Positions 53,301 to 61,950 of a stretch of 64,000 nucleotides of DNA are shown piece after piece. Position numbers and translations under genes: made by a program. The notes beneath the pieces were generated by a model. The model was not told the origin of the DNA and did no database searches. It saw only the letters and a list, made by a program, of their open reading frames with translations. The DNA comes from HGM11416 sp034104345. GTDB lineage: Bacteria > Bacillota > Clostridia > Christensenellales > Borkfalkiaceae. The stretch is taken from the NCBI GenBank assembly GCA_034104345.1, contig JAXEDY010000019.1:1-64000 (forward strand), written 5' to 3'. Positions within the stretch are counted from its first letter, which is position 1. Each line of letters begins with the position of its first letter.

Positions 53301-54347
53301 TTAAACTTCTTTAAGTTTTGAAAGCACGTTTTTAAAATAATCGGGCAATTCGCATTCGAAAGTCATTTCTTTACCCGTTTTGGGGTGCGCAAACGTAATT
53401 TTATAAGCGTGAAGCAGTTGCCCTTTCAAATCGAACGGGCATTTTTTAGGGCCGTAAGTTTTATCGCCCACCACGGGGCAACCCAAAAATTTCGAATGAA
53501 CCCTTATCTGGTGCGTCCTGCCCGTCCACAGCGAAAACTCGCACAAAGTATAGTTTTCGTAGCGTTTCAGCACCTTATAATCGGTTATGGCGCGTTTGCC
53601 GCAAGGTCTTACGGCGAAAGCGGTTCTGTCTTTTAAGTCGCGCCCCAAAAAGTTATCTATGCGCCCTTCGTTTTGCTTTACCTTTCCGTGTAGAAGCGCG
53701 AGATAATAACGCTTGCACGTTTTTTGTTCGATTTGCTTTGCCAAGTTTAAATGCGCTTCGTCGTTTTTAGCAACGAGAAGCAGCCCCGAAGTGTCTTTAT
53801 CTATGCGGTGAACTATCCCCGGGCGAAGCACTCCGTTTATGCCGCTTAATTTATCGAGCGAGTATAGAAGCGCGTTTACGAGCGTATCGTCGCCCGTGCC
53901 GCTGCCCGCATGCACGGTAAGCCCCTGCGGCTTGTTTATAACCGCAAGATCGTCGTCCTGATATATTACTTCAATGGGAATGTTTACGGGTTTAACGTTA
54001 AGCGGTTCGGGTGCGGGTTCGGTTATTTCTACCCGGTCGCCATTTTTTAAAACGTAACCGCATTTCTGCGTTTCGTCGTTTACTTTTACAAGCCCGCTTT
54101 CGATAAGTTTTTTTACATGCGAACGCGATTTGTTTATTTTTTCGCTTGCAGCGACGTCTAACCGCTCGCCGCCGCCCGAAACAAAACTCGTCGTCTGCAT
54201 TTTTTCGCTTTGCGAATTTTGTCCGCTTTTACAAATTTTGCCTGCTCCGCAGCAATCGGTTCGGCAATCGCTTAAATCGATTTTTTCGCCGATAGCAATA
54301 CAATCTTCTTTGCGGTCGCTTAAATTAGTCATATCGCTCGGTTTCAT
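53301..54347 (-). CDS. RluA/RluD-family 23S rRNA pseudouridine synthase
   Basis: This 348-residue protein has an S4 RNA-binding domain (about 60-115, RLDVAASEKINKSRSHVKKL) and a pseudouridine synthase domain with the catalytic Asp in RPGIVHRIDKDTSGLLLVAK. Other hallmarks are VINKPQGLTVHAGSG and LWTGRTHQIRVH. It probably modifies 23S rRNA uridines. The first 50 residues before SGGGERLDV are Cys/Ser-rich and not typical of the family; the true start may be further in. Its beginning overlaps the end of lspA by 23 bp, a common pairing in Bacillota. Confidence 0.92.
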   Translation of the reverse strand: MKPSDMTNLSDRKEDCIAIGEKIDLSDCRTDCCGAGKICKSGQNSQSEKMQTTSFVSGGGERLDVAASEKINKSRSHVKKLIESGLVKVNDETQKCGYVLKNGDRVEITEPAPEPLNVKPVNIPIEVIYQDDDLAVINKPQGLTVHAGSGTGDDTLVNALLYSLDKLSGINGVLRPGIVHRIDKDTSGLLLVAKNDEAHLNLAKQIEQKTCKRYYLALLHGKVKQNEGRIDNFLGRDLKDRTAFAVRPCGKRAITDYKVLKRYENYTLCEFSLWTGRTHQIRVHSKFLGCPVVGDKTYGPKKCPFDLKGQLLHAYKITFAHPKTGKEMTFECELPDYFKNVLSKLKEV

Positions 54348-55038
54348 TCGTCTTTACGTCCGCGCCGCCCGTTTCTTTTTTTTCGGAAGATGCGCGCATA
54401 ACGAACGCAATGCTTTTTGCTTTAAGTTTTTTATCGTCGTCCGCCGCCGACGTTCCGCCAAACTCCGCGCCGTTTGCGGCTCCGTCTGATTTCGAAGCGT
54501 TTGCGGCGTTTACCGTGCCCGCATTTTCGGCAACGATTTTATTTTCTTTACTTTTGAAAACCGCGTCGTCGTCGATAAACAAAAGATATATAACGAGCAT
54601 CGCCACGCCTACGCACAGACAGCAATCGGCAACGTTGAACGTGGGGAACTTGAAAAACGCGAAACTTATAAAGTCGCGCACGTATTTAAAGGATATCCTG
54701 TCGATAAAATTGCCTATCGTGCCCGAAAACAAAAGGGATATGGTTACGCCCAGCCACTTGCTTTGTTTTTTGGTAAAAACTATGTAAACCGCGCCCGCCG
54801 CAAGAACTATCGCGGTTAAAACCGTAAAAAAGTCTTGCGCCCAGGGCTTGCCGGCAAACAACGAAAACGAAGCGCCTTCGTTATAAACCGACATAAAGTT
54901 TATAACCCCCGGAATAACCGCGTACGATCCTTCATGTCCGCCGTGATCGGTTAATATTTTCGATATCTGGTCGAGCGCAAGCGTTAAAACAAAAATCAAA
55001 ACGTATATAACGTAACGCAAGGTCCTGTTTTTTTTCAT
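54325..55038 (-). CDS. lspA: Lipoprotein signal peptidase with long C-terminal tail
   Basis: The ATG at 55038 after GGAG gives 237 residues. The core (about 1-155) has four transmembrane segments and the catalytic aspartates in GTIGNFIDRI and FPTFNVADCCLCVG. LspA cuts prolipoproteins at the lipobox Cys after Lgt acts. Here an extra 80-residue hydrophilic tail (from KSKENKIVAENAG) rich in Ala, Asn, Asp, Glu and Lys follows; usual LspA proteins end near 155-170. The tail's role is unknown. It overlaps rluD and is 2 bp downstream of a coiled-coil gene. Confidence 0.93.
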   Translation of the reverse strand: MKKNRTLRYVIYVLIFVLTLALDQISKILTDHGGHEGSYAVIPGVINFMSVYNEGASFSLFAGKPWAQDFFTVLTAIVLAAGAVYIVFTKKQSKWLGVTISLLFSGTIGNFIDRISFKYVRDFISFAFFKFPTFNVADCCLCVGVAMLVIYLLFIDDDAVFKSKENKIVAENAGTVNAANASKSDGAANGAEFGGTSAADDDKKLKAKSIAFVMRASSEKKETGGADVKTNETERYD

Positions 55039-55040
55039 TT

Positions 55041-55826
55041 TTACTCCATTGTGCCAAGCTGACGGCAAAGCGTTTCAAGGTCTAAATTTTCGCTCGGATT
55101 AAGTATTTCGTCAAGGTCGATTCCGCCGCCTTCTTCGCGTTTTCCGCCTGAAATAAGGTCGGTTATTTCCGTTACTTTTTTCGAAAGTTCGCTTAAACCG
55201 AGTTCTTGTTCGTTAAAGTTTAAAATTTGTTTAAGTGCCGCCGAAAGCGCCGCTTTTCTGCGTTTTTCGGCAAGCGGATCGCCAAAAGCAAGCGCCTTTT
55301 CCCACCGCGCGATAAAGGTTTTTAGTCTGTTTATTTCACGAACGTATAAAGTTTTAAGTTCGGCTTGCGTTTCGGGCGCAAGGCTTAAAAGGTCTTTTTC
55401 GTTTTCTTCGGCTTGCTTTTCCGCATTTTTGGGCGAATTTTCGGCTTTTTCGTCCGTCGCCGCAACAACTTCCGGCGTCTTCGCCACCGTTATAGCCGTT
55501 GCTTCCGCCGCCGTTACGGTCGACACGGCAGCCAATGCCGCCGCTTCGGTTGCCGCGCTTTCGCCGTCGGTCGGTTCTGCCGGATCGCCCGTTTTTTCGG
55601 TTTTCGCGCGCGCGTCGAACTTGCCCGATTTCAGAAATTTTTTATTAAGCCTGTAAATTTCGGCGTTTAACGCACTTTGTTTTTCGGCAAAATCTTTTTC
55701 GAGTTTTTGTTTTTCGGCTTTTAGGTCGGCGTTTTCGGCGCGGATTTTATTAAGTTGTTCTTTAAGGTCGGCGTTTTGTTTTTCGAGTTCGGTTTGCTTT
55801 GCCGATTTTTTGTTAAACAAGCCCAT
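55041..55826 (-). CDS. Coiled-coil protein of unknown function
   Basis: This 261-residue protein begins MGLFNKKSAKQTELEKQNAD, then a coiled coil (about 12-62, heptad-like LKEQLNKIRAENADLKAEKQ). A long Ala/Thr/Val/Glu low-complexity linker (about 75-145) follows, then a helical C-terminal part with TLYVREINRLKTFIARWEKA. No membrane segment or known domain is present. GGAG precedes the ATG. It is translated just before lspA and could belong to envelope or division functions, but this is only from neighbours. Confidence 0.7.
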   Translation of the reverse strand: MGLFNKKSAKQTELEKQNADLKEQLNKIRAENADLKAEKQKLEKDFAEKQSALNAEIYRLNKKFLKSGKFDARAKTEKTGDPAEPTDGESAATEAAALAAVSTVTAAEATAITVAKTPEVVAATDEKAENSPKNAEKQAEENEKDLLSLAPETQAELKTLYVREINRLKTFIARWEKALAFGDPLAEKRRKAALSAALKQILNFNEQELGLSELSKKVTEITDLISGGKREEGGGIDLDEILNPSENLDLETLCRQLGTME

Positions 55827-55959
55827 TTTTCGCTCCGTGCCGCAGTTTTTATTCGATTATATTTCGGCGATATTTCATCGTTTTACGCTTTCTTTTCGCG
55901 TATATCTTTAATCGTAGAAGTTTTTTCGCGTTGTTTTTCGGCAAATCAGATAACCCGCG

Positions 55960-57399
55960 TTATACTTTTTCTCCTCGTATATTTTTAATCATCGAAGTTT
56001 TAAGCGCGTAAAGTTCGTCCGACAAATCCACCTTGTAAATATGCGGATAGTCGAGCCGCTTATATTCTTCCCAGAAGCCGTCGAGTTGCTTTTGCGAATA
56101 AGCGGCAATTTCTTTAAGCGCGGGCAGTTTATAAACGAGTTTGCCGTTTTCTATGATTTTTTGCGTGATTTCTTTAAGTTCGTAATTTTCGAAAGTTATG
56201 CTTTTCCAGCGTTCGGTCGGGTGATAAAGAGTTAAAGGCTTAGAAGCATCGAACTTTTCGCCGCGCAAAAATATTACGTCGGCTTCGGCCATTCCGTTTA
56301 CGAACACGCGATAAATGCTTTTAAACCCCGGGTTGGTGATTTTCGCGCCGTTATCCGAAAGTTTGATTTTAGGCGTGATTTCGCCCTTTTCGTCGATCAT
56401 CGCCGAAAGTTTGTAAACGCCGCCGAGAGCGGGCATTTCTTCGCTGGTTATAAGTTTCGTGCCTACTCCCCACAAATTGATTTTCGCGCCCTGCTGTTTA
56501 AGCGAGTTTATCGAATGTTCGTCTAAATCGCCCGAAGCGCAGATAAGCGTGTTTTCGAACCCCGCCGCGTCGAGCATTTTACGCGCTTCTTTCGAAAGAT
56601 ACGCAAGATCGCCCGAATCGAGCCTTATTCCCAGCGGCTTTTTGCCCGCCGCTTTAAGTTCGTTAAACACTTTTATTGCGTTTGGAACGCCGCTTTTTAA
56701 GGTGTTATAGGTATCTACGAGCAGAAGCGCCGCGTCGGGATAAATTTCGGCGTATGCCTTGAACGCTTCGTATTCCGAAGGGAAGTTCATGACCCAGCTG
56801 TGCGAATGAGTGCCCGAAATTTTAACGTTGAACATCTGCCCCGCAAGCACGTTCGAAGTAGAACCGCACCCGCCGATTATAGCGGCGCGCGCGCCGTAAA
56901 TGCCCGCGTCGGGGCCTTGCGCGCGGCGAAGCCCGAATTCCATAACCGAATCGCCCTTTGCCGCGTGGCAAATTTTAGCGGCTTTTGTTGCGATAAGCGT
57001 TTGGTGATTGAGCATGTTCAAAATAGCCGTTTCTATAAGTTGCGCCTGCACGATAGGAGCGCGAACGGTTAAAATGGGCTCGCCGGGGAATACCGGCGTT
57101 CCTTCGGGCACCGAATAGAGGTCGCCCGTAAATTTAAGATTTTTAAGATAATTTAAAAATCCTTCGTCGAAAAGTTTTTGCGAACGCAGATATTCTATTT
57201 CGTCGTCGCCGAAGTTAAGGTTTAAAACGTAATCTACAACCTGTTCGAGCCCCGCCGCAAGCGAATAAGTTATTAAATCGTTTTGGCGAAAAAACACGTC
57301 GAACACGGCAATTTGTTCGTGCCTGCCCTTTAAATAATAACCGTTCATCATTGTAAGCTGATAAAGGTCGGTAAGCAGAGTTAAATTTCTTTTTTGCAT
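55960..57399 (-). CDS. pncB: Nicotinate phosphoribosyltransferase
   Basis: This 479-residue protein is typical of the NAPRTase family. It starts MQKRNLTLLTDLYQLTMMNG and shows FGLRRAQGPDAG, STSNVLAGQMFNVKISGTHSHSW with the autophosphorylated His region, GIRLDSGDLAYLS for the phosphoribosyl pyrophosphate site, and LWGVGTKLITSEEMP. It makes nicotinate mononucleotide from nicotinate and PRPP with ATP, entering NAD salvage. CAAGGG precedes the ATG. It stands between the coiled-coil gene and a small membrane protein. Confidence 0.97.
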   Translation of the reverse strand: MQKRNLTLLTDLYQLTMMNGYYLKGRHEQIAVFDVFFRQNDLITYSLAAGLEQVVDYVLNLNFGDDEIEYLRSQKLFDEGFLNYLKNLKFTGDLYSVPEGTPVFPGEPILTVRAPIVQAQLIETAILNMLNHQTLIATKAAKICHAAKGDSVMEFGLRRAQGPDAGIYGARAAIIGGCGSTSNVLAGQMFNVKISGTHSHSWVMNFPSEYEAFKAYAEIYPDAALLLVDTYNTLKSGVPNAIKVFNELKAAGKKPLGIRLDSGDLAYLSKEARKMLDAAGFENTLICASGDLDEHSINSLKQQGAKINLWGVGTKLITSEEMPALGGVYKLSAMIDEKGEITPKIKLSDNGAKITNPGFKSIYRVFVNGMAEADVIFLRGEKFDASKPLTLYHPTERWKSITFENYELKEITQKIIENGKLVYKLPALKEIAAYSQKQLDGFWEEYKRLDYPHIYKVDLSDELYALKTSMIKNIRGEKV

Positions 57400-57522
57400 A
57401 ATTTTGCCCTTGTTCCAGTCAGAAATTTTTTATATTTTCTATATCTTTTTATCGATTTTTTAGTAACGATATGCCGATATGCAGTTTGCGGATATTGCGG
57501 ACGTTTGTTTATTTACCCGTTT

Positions 57523-58008
57523 TTAGTCTTTAAACGACTTGATTTCGGGAAGTTCTTCTTCGGGTTTTTTGCTTTCTTCTTCGTCTTTTAATTTTTTGCG
57601 GGTTTTATAATCGACGAAATCTTCTTTTTCGTTATCGAACACCAACGTGAGTTTGTTCGAATAGATTATAAACAAGCCCAAAAACGCGACCGCCACCAAA
57701 GCGATTGCGGTTATTACAACGACAACCCAATATACGTTTAACACCACTAACAAAAGCACGACGGCAAGCGCGAGAGAGCAGGACGCAACCGCTATCGAAC
57801 CGCGACTGCGCTTTATCGCCCCGAAAACGGCAAAGTATACGCCGACGGCGAAAAACAGCGACGTAAAACCTACGCCGAGTGCCAAAGGCCACGCGTTCTT
57901 TACGCTGCAAAGCGTTATTATCGCGCCCGCCGAACCTAAAACTATTGCGACTATCACGCCGATAAGCGATAAATTAACCGATTGTTTTTTGTTTTTAAAT
58001 TCGTTCAT
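57523..58008 (-). CDS. Small four-helix membrane protein, unknown
   Basis: This 161-residue protein has four closely spaced hydrophobic segments (about 12-115): SLIGVIVAIVLGSAGAIITL, ALGVGFTSLFFAVGVYFAVF, GSIAVASCSLALAVVLLLVV and VVVVITAIALVAVAFLGLFI. The acidic C-terminal tail ends EESKKPEEELPEIKSFKD. AAGGG precedes the ATG. It begins 15 bp beyond the lgt stop, so they are probably co-transcribed. No family recognised. Confidence 0.72.
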   Translation of the reverse strand: MNEFKNKKQSVNLSLIGVIVAIVLGSAGAIITLCSVKNAWPLALGVGFTSLFFAVGVYFAVFGAIKRSRGSIAVASCSLALAVVLLLVVLNVYWVVVVITAIALVAVAFLGLFIIYSNKLTLVFDNEKEDFVDYKTRKKLKDEEESKKPEEELPEIKSFKD

Positions 58009-58023
58009 TTTTTACCCTTGTTT

Positions 58024-59007
58024 TTATTTGTCTTGTTTATCGATTTTTTCGGTTTTATCCGAAGGTTCGGCGTTGTTCACCGATTGTTCGCCGTTCGCCT
58101 CTCCCGCATTTTCCGACGCTTGCGCCGCTTCTACGGTTTCGCTCGCTTCGCCGTTTCGGGCGGCGGCAAGTTTTAAAAGTCTTTCTTTTTCCGCAAGGTC
58201 GGCGTCCATTTTGCGGTTGTAATATCTTACGATAAAGTAGACGCCTATCGACGCGAAAAGCAGAATTATCGACTGCGTTTGCGACGGAGAAAGCGAACCT
58301 AAAAACGAACCGCGATAGTCCGCGCGCACAAATTCGATTAAGAAACGCCATATCGAATAAGCAACCATATAAACTACGATATTGTATTTATATTGCTTTT
58401 TAAGCGCGAGATACGAAAGCACCCCGAACAACGCGAACAAAAACGCCGCTTCGAAAAGCTGAGTGGGATAGAGCGGCGTATTGCCGTATTGAGAGTATGC
58501 GCTCGAACCCGGTCTGAACGAAACGCCTAAAAACGAGAAAAAGCCCTCGGCGGGTTTTCCGTAACAGCAACCGCCGAAAAAGCAACCTATTCTGCCGAAA
58601 GCGTGCGCTATGGTTATGCAGCAAGGCGCATACACGAGCAGGCGGGTTACAAGATAATAATGCTTTTTTCTGAAAATATAATTGCCTATTAAAAAACTCA
58701 CCGCGCCCGCTATAAGCCCGCCTATAACGGTTATGCCGCCCGTTATGCTGAAGGTCGGGTTAGGTATGCCTTTTTTTATATCGTCGATATAGTTATAAAC
58801 GCCCTGCCACACCGCCGCGCCGAAAAAGCCCACGACTATGGCTACAACGCCGTTATAAAACACGAAGTCGGTATCGTCCGCCGAAAAGCCCAAGTATTTT
58901 CCGTATTGAAAAAGTACGAAAAAGCAAGCCAAAATGCCTATCGCTATCATCACACCGTAAAGATGAATAGGAAAAAAACCGAAAAGTTTTATTGCGTTAG
59001 CATACAT
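58024..59007 (-). CDS. lgt: Prolipoprotein diacylglyceryl transferase with acidic tail
   Basis: The ATG at 59007 (MYANAIKLFGFFPIHLYGVM) follows AAGGAG; 327 residues. Multi-pass membrane protein with the Lgt hallmarks: GFFPIHLYGVMIAIGI, HAFGRIGCFFGGCCYGKP (the HGRxGCFxxGCCYG region) and EFVRADYRGSFLGSLSPSQ. Lgt adds diacylglycerol to the lipobox Cys. The last 60 residues (from EKERLLKLAAARNG) are Glu/Ala/Asn-rich and extend beyond the usual end. It serves the many lipoproteins encoded in the window. Four 22-bp direct repeats lie 230-350 bp upstream. Confidence 0.95.
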   Translation of the reverse strand: MYANAIKLFGFFPIHLYGVMIAIGILACFFVLFQYGKYLGFSADDTDFVFYNGVVAIVVGFFGAAVWQGVYNYIDDIKKGIPNPTFSITGGITVIGGLIAGAVSFLIGNYIFRKKHYYLVTRLLVYAPCCITIAHAFGRIGCFFGGCCYGKPAEGFFSFLGVSFRPGSSAYSQYGNTPLYPTQLFEAAFLFALFGVLSYLALKKQYKYNIVVYMVAYSIWRFLIEFVRADYRGSFLGSLSPSQTQSIILLFASIGVYFIVRYYNRKMDADLAEKERLLKLAAARNGEASETVEAAQASENAGEANGEQSVNNAEPSDKTEKIDKQDK

Positions 59008-59238
59008 TTTTTCTATCTCCTTGCCCAAAACGCGCCGTTTTGCGGCGACGTTTAAACGCCGCCTTCATAACGCGCCCGCGACCACAATTATATATGTTTA
59101 TTTTTATAGTATATCACAAGCGCGCATAATTTTCAAGGCTTTTTAACCTAAGGCAGAAAAAAAGCAAGCGATTAATGCATTTAACCGGGTTTTCGCAGAC
59201 GACAAAAATACCGTTTTTGCACGTTCGCGCTTTTTAAA

Positions 59239-59358
59239 AATATGCAACTTTTGCACTTTTTCTGTCTTTTAAATATGCCATTTTTGCACTTTTACATTTT
59301 ACAGAATATGCTATTTTCGCACTTTTTGTTTTATAAAATATGCAACTTTGGCACTTTT
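59239..59358. repeat. Four 22-bp direct repeats upstream of lgt
   Basis: Copies at 59239-59260, 59272-59293, 59305-59326 and 59337-59358 follow AATATGCNAYTTTNGCACTT plus TT, with starts 33, 33 and 32 bp apart. Spacers of 10-11 bp are AT-rich and not conserved. Near three-turn spacing puts all copies on one face of the helix, as for a multimeric DNA-binding protein. The stretch lies between mazF and lgt in an otherwise gene-free 425 bp. Confidence 0.8.
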
Positions 59359-59380
59359 CGCTTGCATAAAATTCTTGCGT

Positions 59381-59429
59381 AAAAAACAAAAAAGCCGCTT
59401 ATAGGTCGATTATCGCTATATTCGGCTTT
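59381..59429 (-). terminator. Terminator of mazF
   Basis: On the minus strand AAAGCCG (59429-59423) pairs with CGGCTTT (59397-59391), followed by a T-rich tail. It lies 25 bp after the mazF stop. Confidence 0.7.
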
Positions 59430-59453
59430 TATTTTTTTGTTTTTATATCGGCG

Positions 59454-59834
59454 TTACGCTTTTTTTGCGGCAAGCCCCGCGGTAAAGCCGAGGCTTATTA
59501 AAAGCGCGTCGTCTACGCGCGCCATCGTTTGCGGCGAAAGCGCACCTATGCGCTCTTTGAGTCTGCGTTTATCTATCGTTCGGATTTGTTCGAGCAGAAC
59601 GACGCTGTCTTTGCTGAGCCCGTATAGTTTAGCGCTTAGTTCTATGTGCGTAGGCAGTCGCGCCTTATCCAACTTGCTGGTTACGGCGGCGGCTATCACC
59701 GTGGGGCTGAAACGATTGCCTACGTCGTTCTGCACGACGAGCACCGGGCGCACTCCGCCCTGTTCGCTTCCTACCACGGGGCTTAAATCGGCATAATATA
59801 ATTCGCCGCGTTTTATATAAAATTCTTCGGTCAT
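59454..59834 (-). CDS. mazF: MazF/PemK-type endoribonuclease toxin
   Basis: This 126-residue protein has the MazF core: RGELYYADLSPVVGSEQGG-VRPVLVVQND with the active-site Arg, VGNRFSPTVIAAAVTSK and LLEQIRTIDKRRLKERIGAL. MazF cleaves single-stranded mRNA at short motifs. In most Bacillota the antitoxin MazE is encoded just upstream; here the 140 bp before the start hold no antitoxin frame that I can see, so it may be orphan or regulated by a distant partner. Length and motif order match NdoA. Confidence 0.92.
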   Translation of the reverse strand: MTEEFYIKRGELYYADLSPVVGSEQGGVRPVLVVQNDVGNRFSPTVIAAAVTSKLDKARLPTHIELSAKLYGLSKDSVVLLEQIRTIDKRRLKERIGALSPQTMARVDDALLISLGFTAGLAAKKA

Positions 59835-59974
59835 AAAATAAAACCGCCCCCGTTATCATTTTATTCGCGTCGCGCCATAAACGCGCCTTAAACATTATTT
59901 ACACGAAAGGCGATTTTTATTCATCGGTTTAAATTTTTTTGCGGCAATATTTGCGGCAACAAAACTTGCGGCAA

Positions 59975-60727
59975 CTATAAGCCTTTAAAACAATTTAAAA
60001 TTTTCTTGCGCGCCGAAACCGAATTTTCCGAAGATTCGTCGCGCGGTTTTAAACATTTCGTTTTTGCCTTAAAATTTTCGCCGTTTGCTTCGTTATTTTC
60101 GCTTAAATCGTCAACGTAAAAATCGGCTTTGATTTCGTTATTTCCTAAAACGATAATTCTATCGGCAAGCGCGACCGCTTCGCTTTCAGAGTGCGAAACA
60201 AATATTACCGTGCGCGGGTTTTCTCTCAATAAGTGAGCGTATAGGTCGATTAACCGCACTTTCAACGATATATCGAGCGACGAAAAAGGCTCGTCCATAA
60301 GCATCAGTTTCGAAGGATAGCAAAACGCCCTTACAATACCTGCGCGCTGTTTCTGCCCTCCCGAAAGACTGAAAACGGGCGAATCTTTTTTATCGAGAAC
60401 GTCCGCGGCTTTTAAAAGGTCGCAGATAATTTTTTCACGCTTTTCTTTATCGCGGCAAACGCTTTTTAAAACCATTTCGGCGTTTTTATACACGCTTAAA
60501 TTTTCAACGAGATTAGGCGACTGAAAAACGTAAGAAACCGCGTTTTCGGTATAAACCTTTCCCGCGCTATAATCGGTTATACCCGCAAGCAAATTCAAAA
60601 TCGTGGTTTTGCCCACGCCCGAAGCGCCTAAAACGGCGGTGACCTCGTCCGTTCTAAATTCGAGCGAAAAATTATCAAAAACGGTTAGATCTCCGTATTT
60701 TTTGGTTACCTTTTCAAGTTTTATCAT
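59975..60727 (-). CDS. ABC transporter ATPase, NitT/TauT type
   Basis: This 250-residue ATPase has Walker A GASGVGKTT, the Q-loop VFQSPNLVEN, signature LSGGQKQRAG, Walker B LMLMDEPFSSLD and the switch VSHSESEAVALADRI. Its first codons overlap the permease stop (ATGA). The last 50 or so residues form a basic tail beyond the usual end. With the permease at 60724 and the binding protein at 61951 it forms an importer of the nitrate/sulfonate/thiamine-precursor class; the ligand is not deducible. Confidence 0.93.
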   Translation of the reverse strand: MIKLEKVTKKYGDLTVFDNFSLEFRTDEVTAVLGASGVGKTTILNLLAGITDYSAGKVYTENAVSYVFQSPNLVENLSVYKNAEMVLKSVCRDKEKREKIICDLLKAADVLDKKDSPVFSLSGGQKQRAGIVRAFCYPSKLMLMDEPFSSLDISLKVRLIDLYAHLLRENPRTVIFVSHSESEAVALADRIIVLGNNEIKADFYVDDLSENNEANGENFKAKTKCLKPRDESSENSVSARKKILNCFKGL

Positions 60728-61515
60728 ATTTTTTCGCCATCCGATAATATTTTTTTGCTTCTTACTTTTTCTTTAAACTTTTTCACGACGAAAGGCACGA
60801 ATTTAACAAACCCTTCGAGTAAAAAACCGAGAAGCACGGCAACCAGACTGTATGCGATTAAAAGCCCCGTTTCCAAGTTGGCGTTGGCGCTTGAAATCAT
60901 AAAGCCGAGCGAACCCGCCGCTTGCGAAACCGCTTCGCCCGCAACCGTAATTTTAAGCGAAAACGATAAAACCGAAGCCGCGCCCGCCAACACCTTCCCG
61001 TAAATTTCGGGAACGTAAATTTGCGTTATAACGGTCGATTTTTTTAAACGATAAACCTTTGCCATTTGCAAAAGCCCTTTATCCACGCCCTTTATCGCTG
61101 TTAAAAACTGCGAATATAAAAGCGGAAAACACACGAAAAAACAAATTAAAAACGGGGCTTTATTGCCGCTTAGCCAAACGATTGACAAAAATATCACGGC
61201 TATCGTGGGCATTACGCGCATTATAACTATAAGCGGATAAAAGAAGTATTCGGCGGCTTTAAAAAACGACGCAAGCCCCGAAAAAAGCGCGGCAAACACA
61301 AACGCCAAAGCATACGCCGCAAAGGTATGCCAAAGCGTTATTAAAATCGAACTATAAAATTTTTTATTGCAAAAAGCGTTTATTATATCGGTAAAAACCG
61401 ATTTAGGCGAAGGAAGCAAAAACTCGACGTTAAGCGCCGAAGCCGAAACCGCCCACACGATTAAAAATAACGCTACCGAAATTATCGGGCAGATTTTATA
61501 AAATTTGAATTTCAT
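60724..61515 (-). CDS. ABC transporter permease, NitT/TauT type
   Basis: The ATG at 61515 is preferred (263 residues); the TTG at 61533 would add six residues. It has six transmembrane segments, the motif LPSPKSVFTDIINAF typical of SsuC/TauC/ThiX permeases, and the coupling loop YGKVLAGAASVLSFSLKITV. It overlaps the ATPase start by 4 bp. The gap to its binding-protein gene is unusually long because a 282-bp inverted-repeat element and a hairpin repeat lie between them. Confidence 0.92.
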   Translation of the reverse strand: MKFKFYKICPIISVALFLIVWAVSASALNVEFLLPSPKSVFTDIINAFCNKKFYSSILITLWHTFAAYALAFVFAALFSGLASFFKAAEYFFYPLIVIMRVMPTIAVIFLSIVWLSGNKAPFLICFFVCFPLLYSQFLTAIKGVDKGLLQMAKVYRLKKSTVITQIYVPEIYGKVLAGAASVLSFSLKITVAGEAVSQAAGSLGFMISSANANLETGLLIAYSLVAVLLGFLLEGFVKFVPFVVKKFKEKVRSKKILSDGEKI

Positions 61516-61565
61516 CTTTTCGTGTTTCCGCAATATTTTTTTGCGTTTTTTTATGCCGTTTGTTT

Positions 61566-61847
61566 AGGGATTCCAATCATTATCACTAACTATTTTTGCG
61601 GTAACAAATCGGTTTTTGCAAAGCCATCAACGTATAGCATACTGTTTCGGTCGTTTGCCTTGCAAAAACCGCACCGCAAGCGGCGATTTCTTCTCCGCAA
61701 AAATGCGTAGCACCGAAAAGAGCGTATTTTTTGATGATTTTCTGCGAGCGTGAACGAAGTTGTATTTGACATACTACGAGTGAACGGTCGCGGAAAAGGG
61801 CTAAAAAGCCGCCTTTTCGGTAATTAGTGATGACAAATGGAATCCCT
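61566..61847. mobile_element. 282-bp MITE-like element with terminal inverted repeats
   Basis: The ends are AGGGATTCCA (61566-61575) and TGGAATCCCT (61838-61847), extended imperfectly by ATCACTAA-type sequence (TATCACTAAC left, TTAGTGATGA right). Inside there is a smaller inverted repeat CGGTTTTTGCAA...TTGCAAAAACCG (about 61609-61673). No gene fits. It separates the permease gene from its binding-protein gene. It could be a non-autonomous transposon or a structured RNA. Confidence 0.7.
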
Positions 61848-61865
61848 TATCGTTTCTTAGGGGCA

Positions 61866-61899
61866 AAAGTGCCGTTAACGGGCTTATAGCCCCACTTTT
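61866..61899 (+). repeat. 34-bp hairpin repeat, copy 3
   Basis: The copy starts AAAGTGCCGTTAAC, contains GGGCT-TAT-AGCCC and ends CCACTTTT. Its outer arms AAAGTG and CACTTT pair fully. Unlike the other copies it points against the neighbouring genes, so it is not their terminator. Confidence 0.85.
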
Positions 61900-61950
61900 A
61901 ATTTCAGTCCGCCGCAATAATAAAAAAGAGGCGGGCGTTTGTTTTTTGCT

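Noticed and set aside
59239..59358. Possible CRISPR array
   Set aside because: Repeats are imperfect, spacers are only 10-11 bp, and no cas gene is near.
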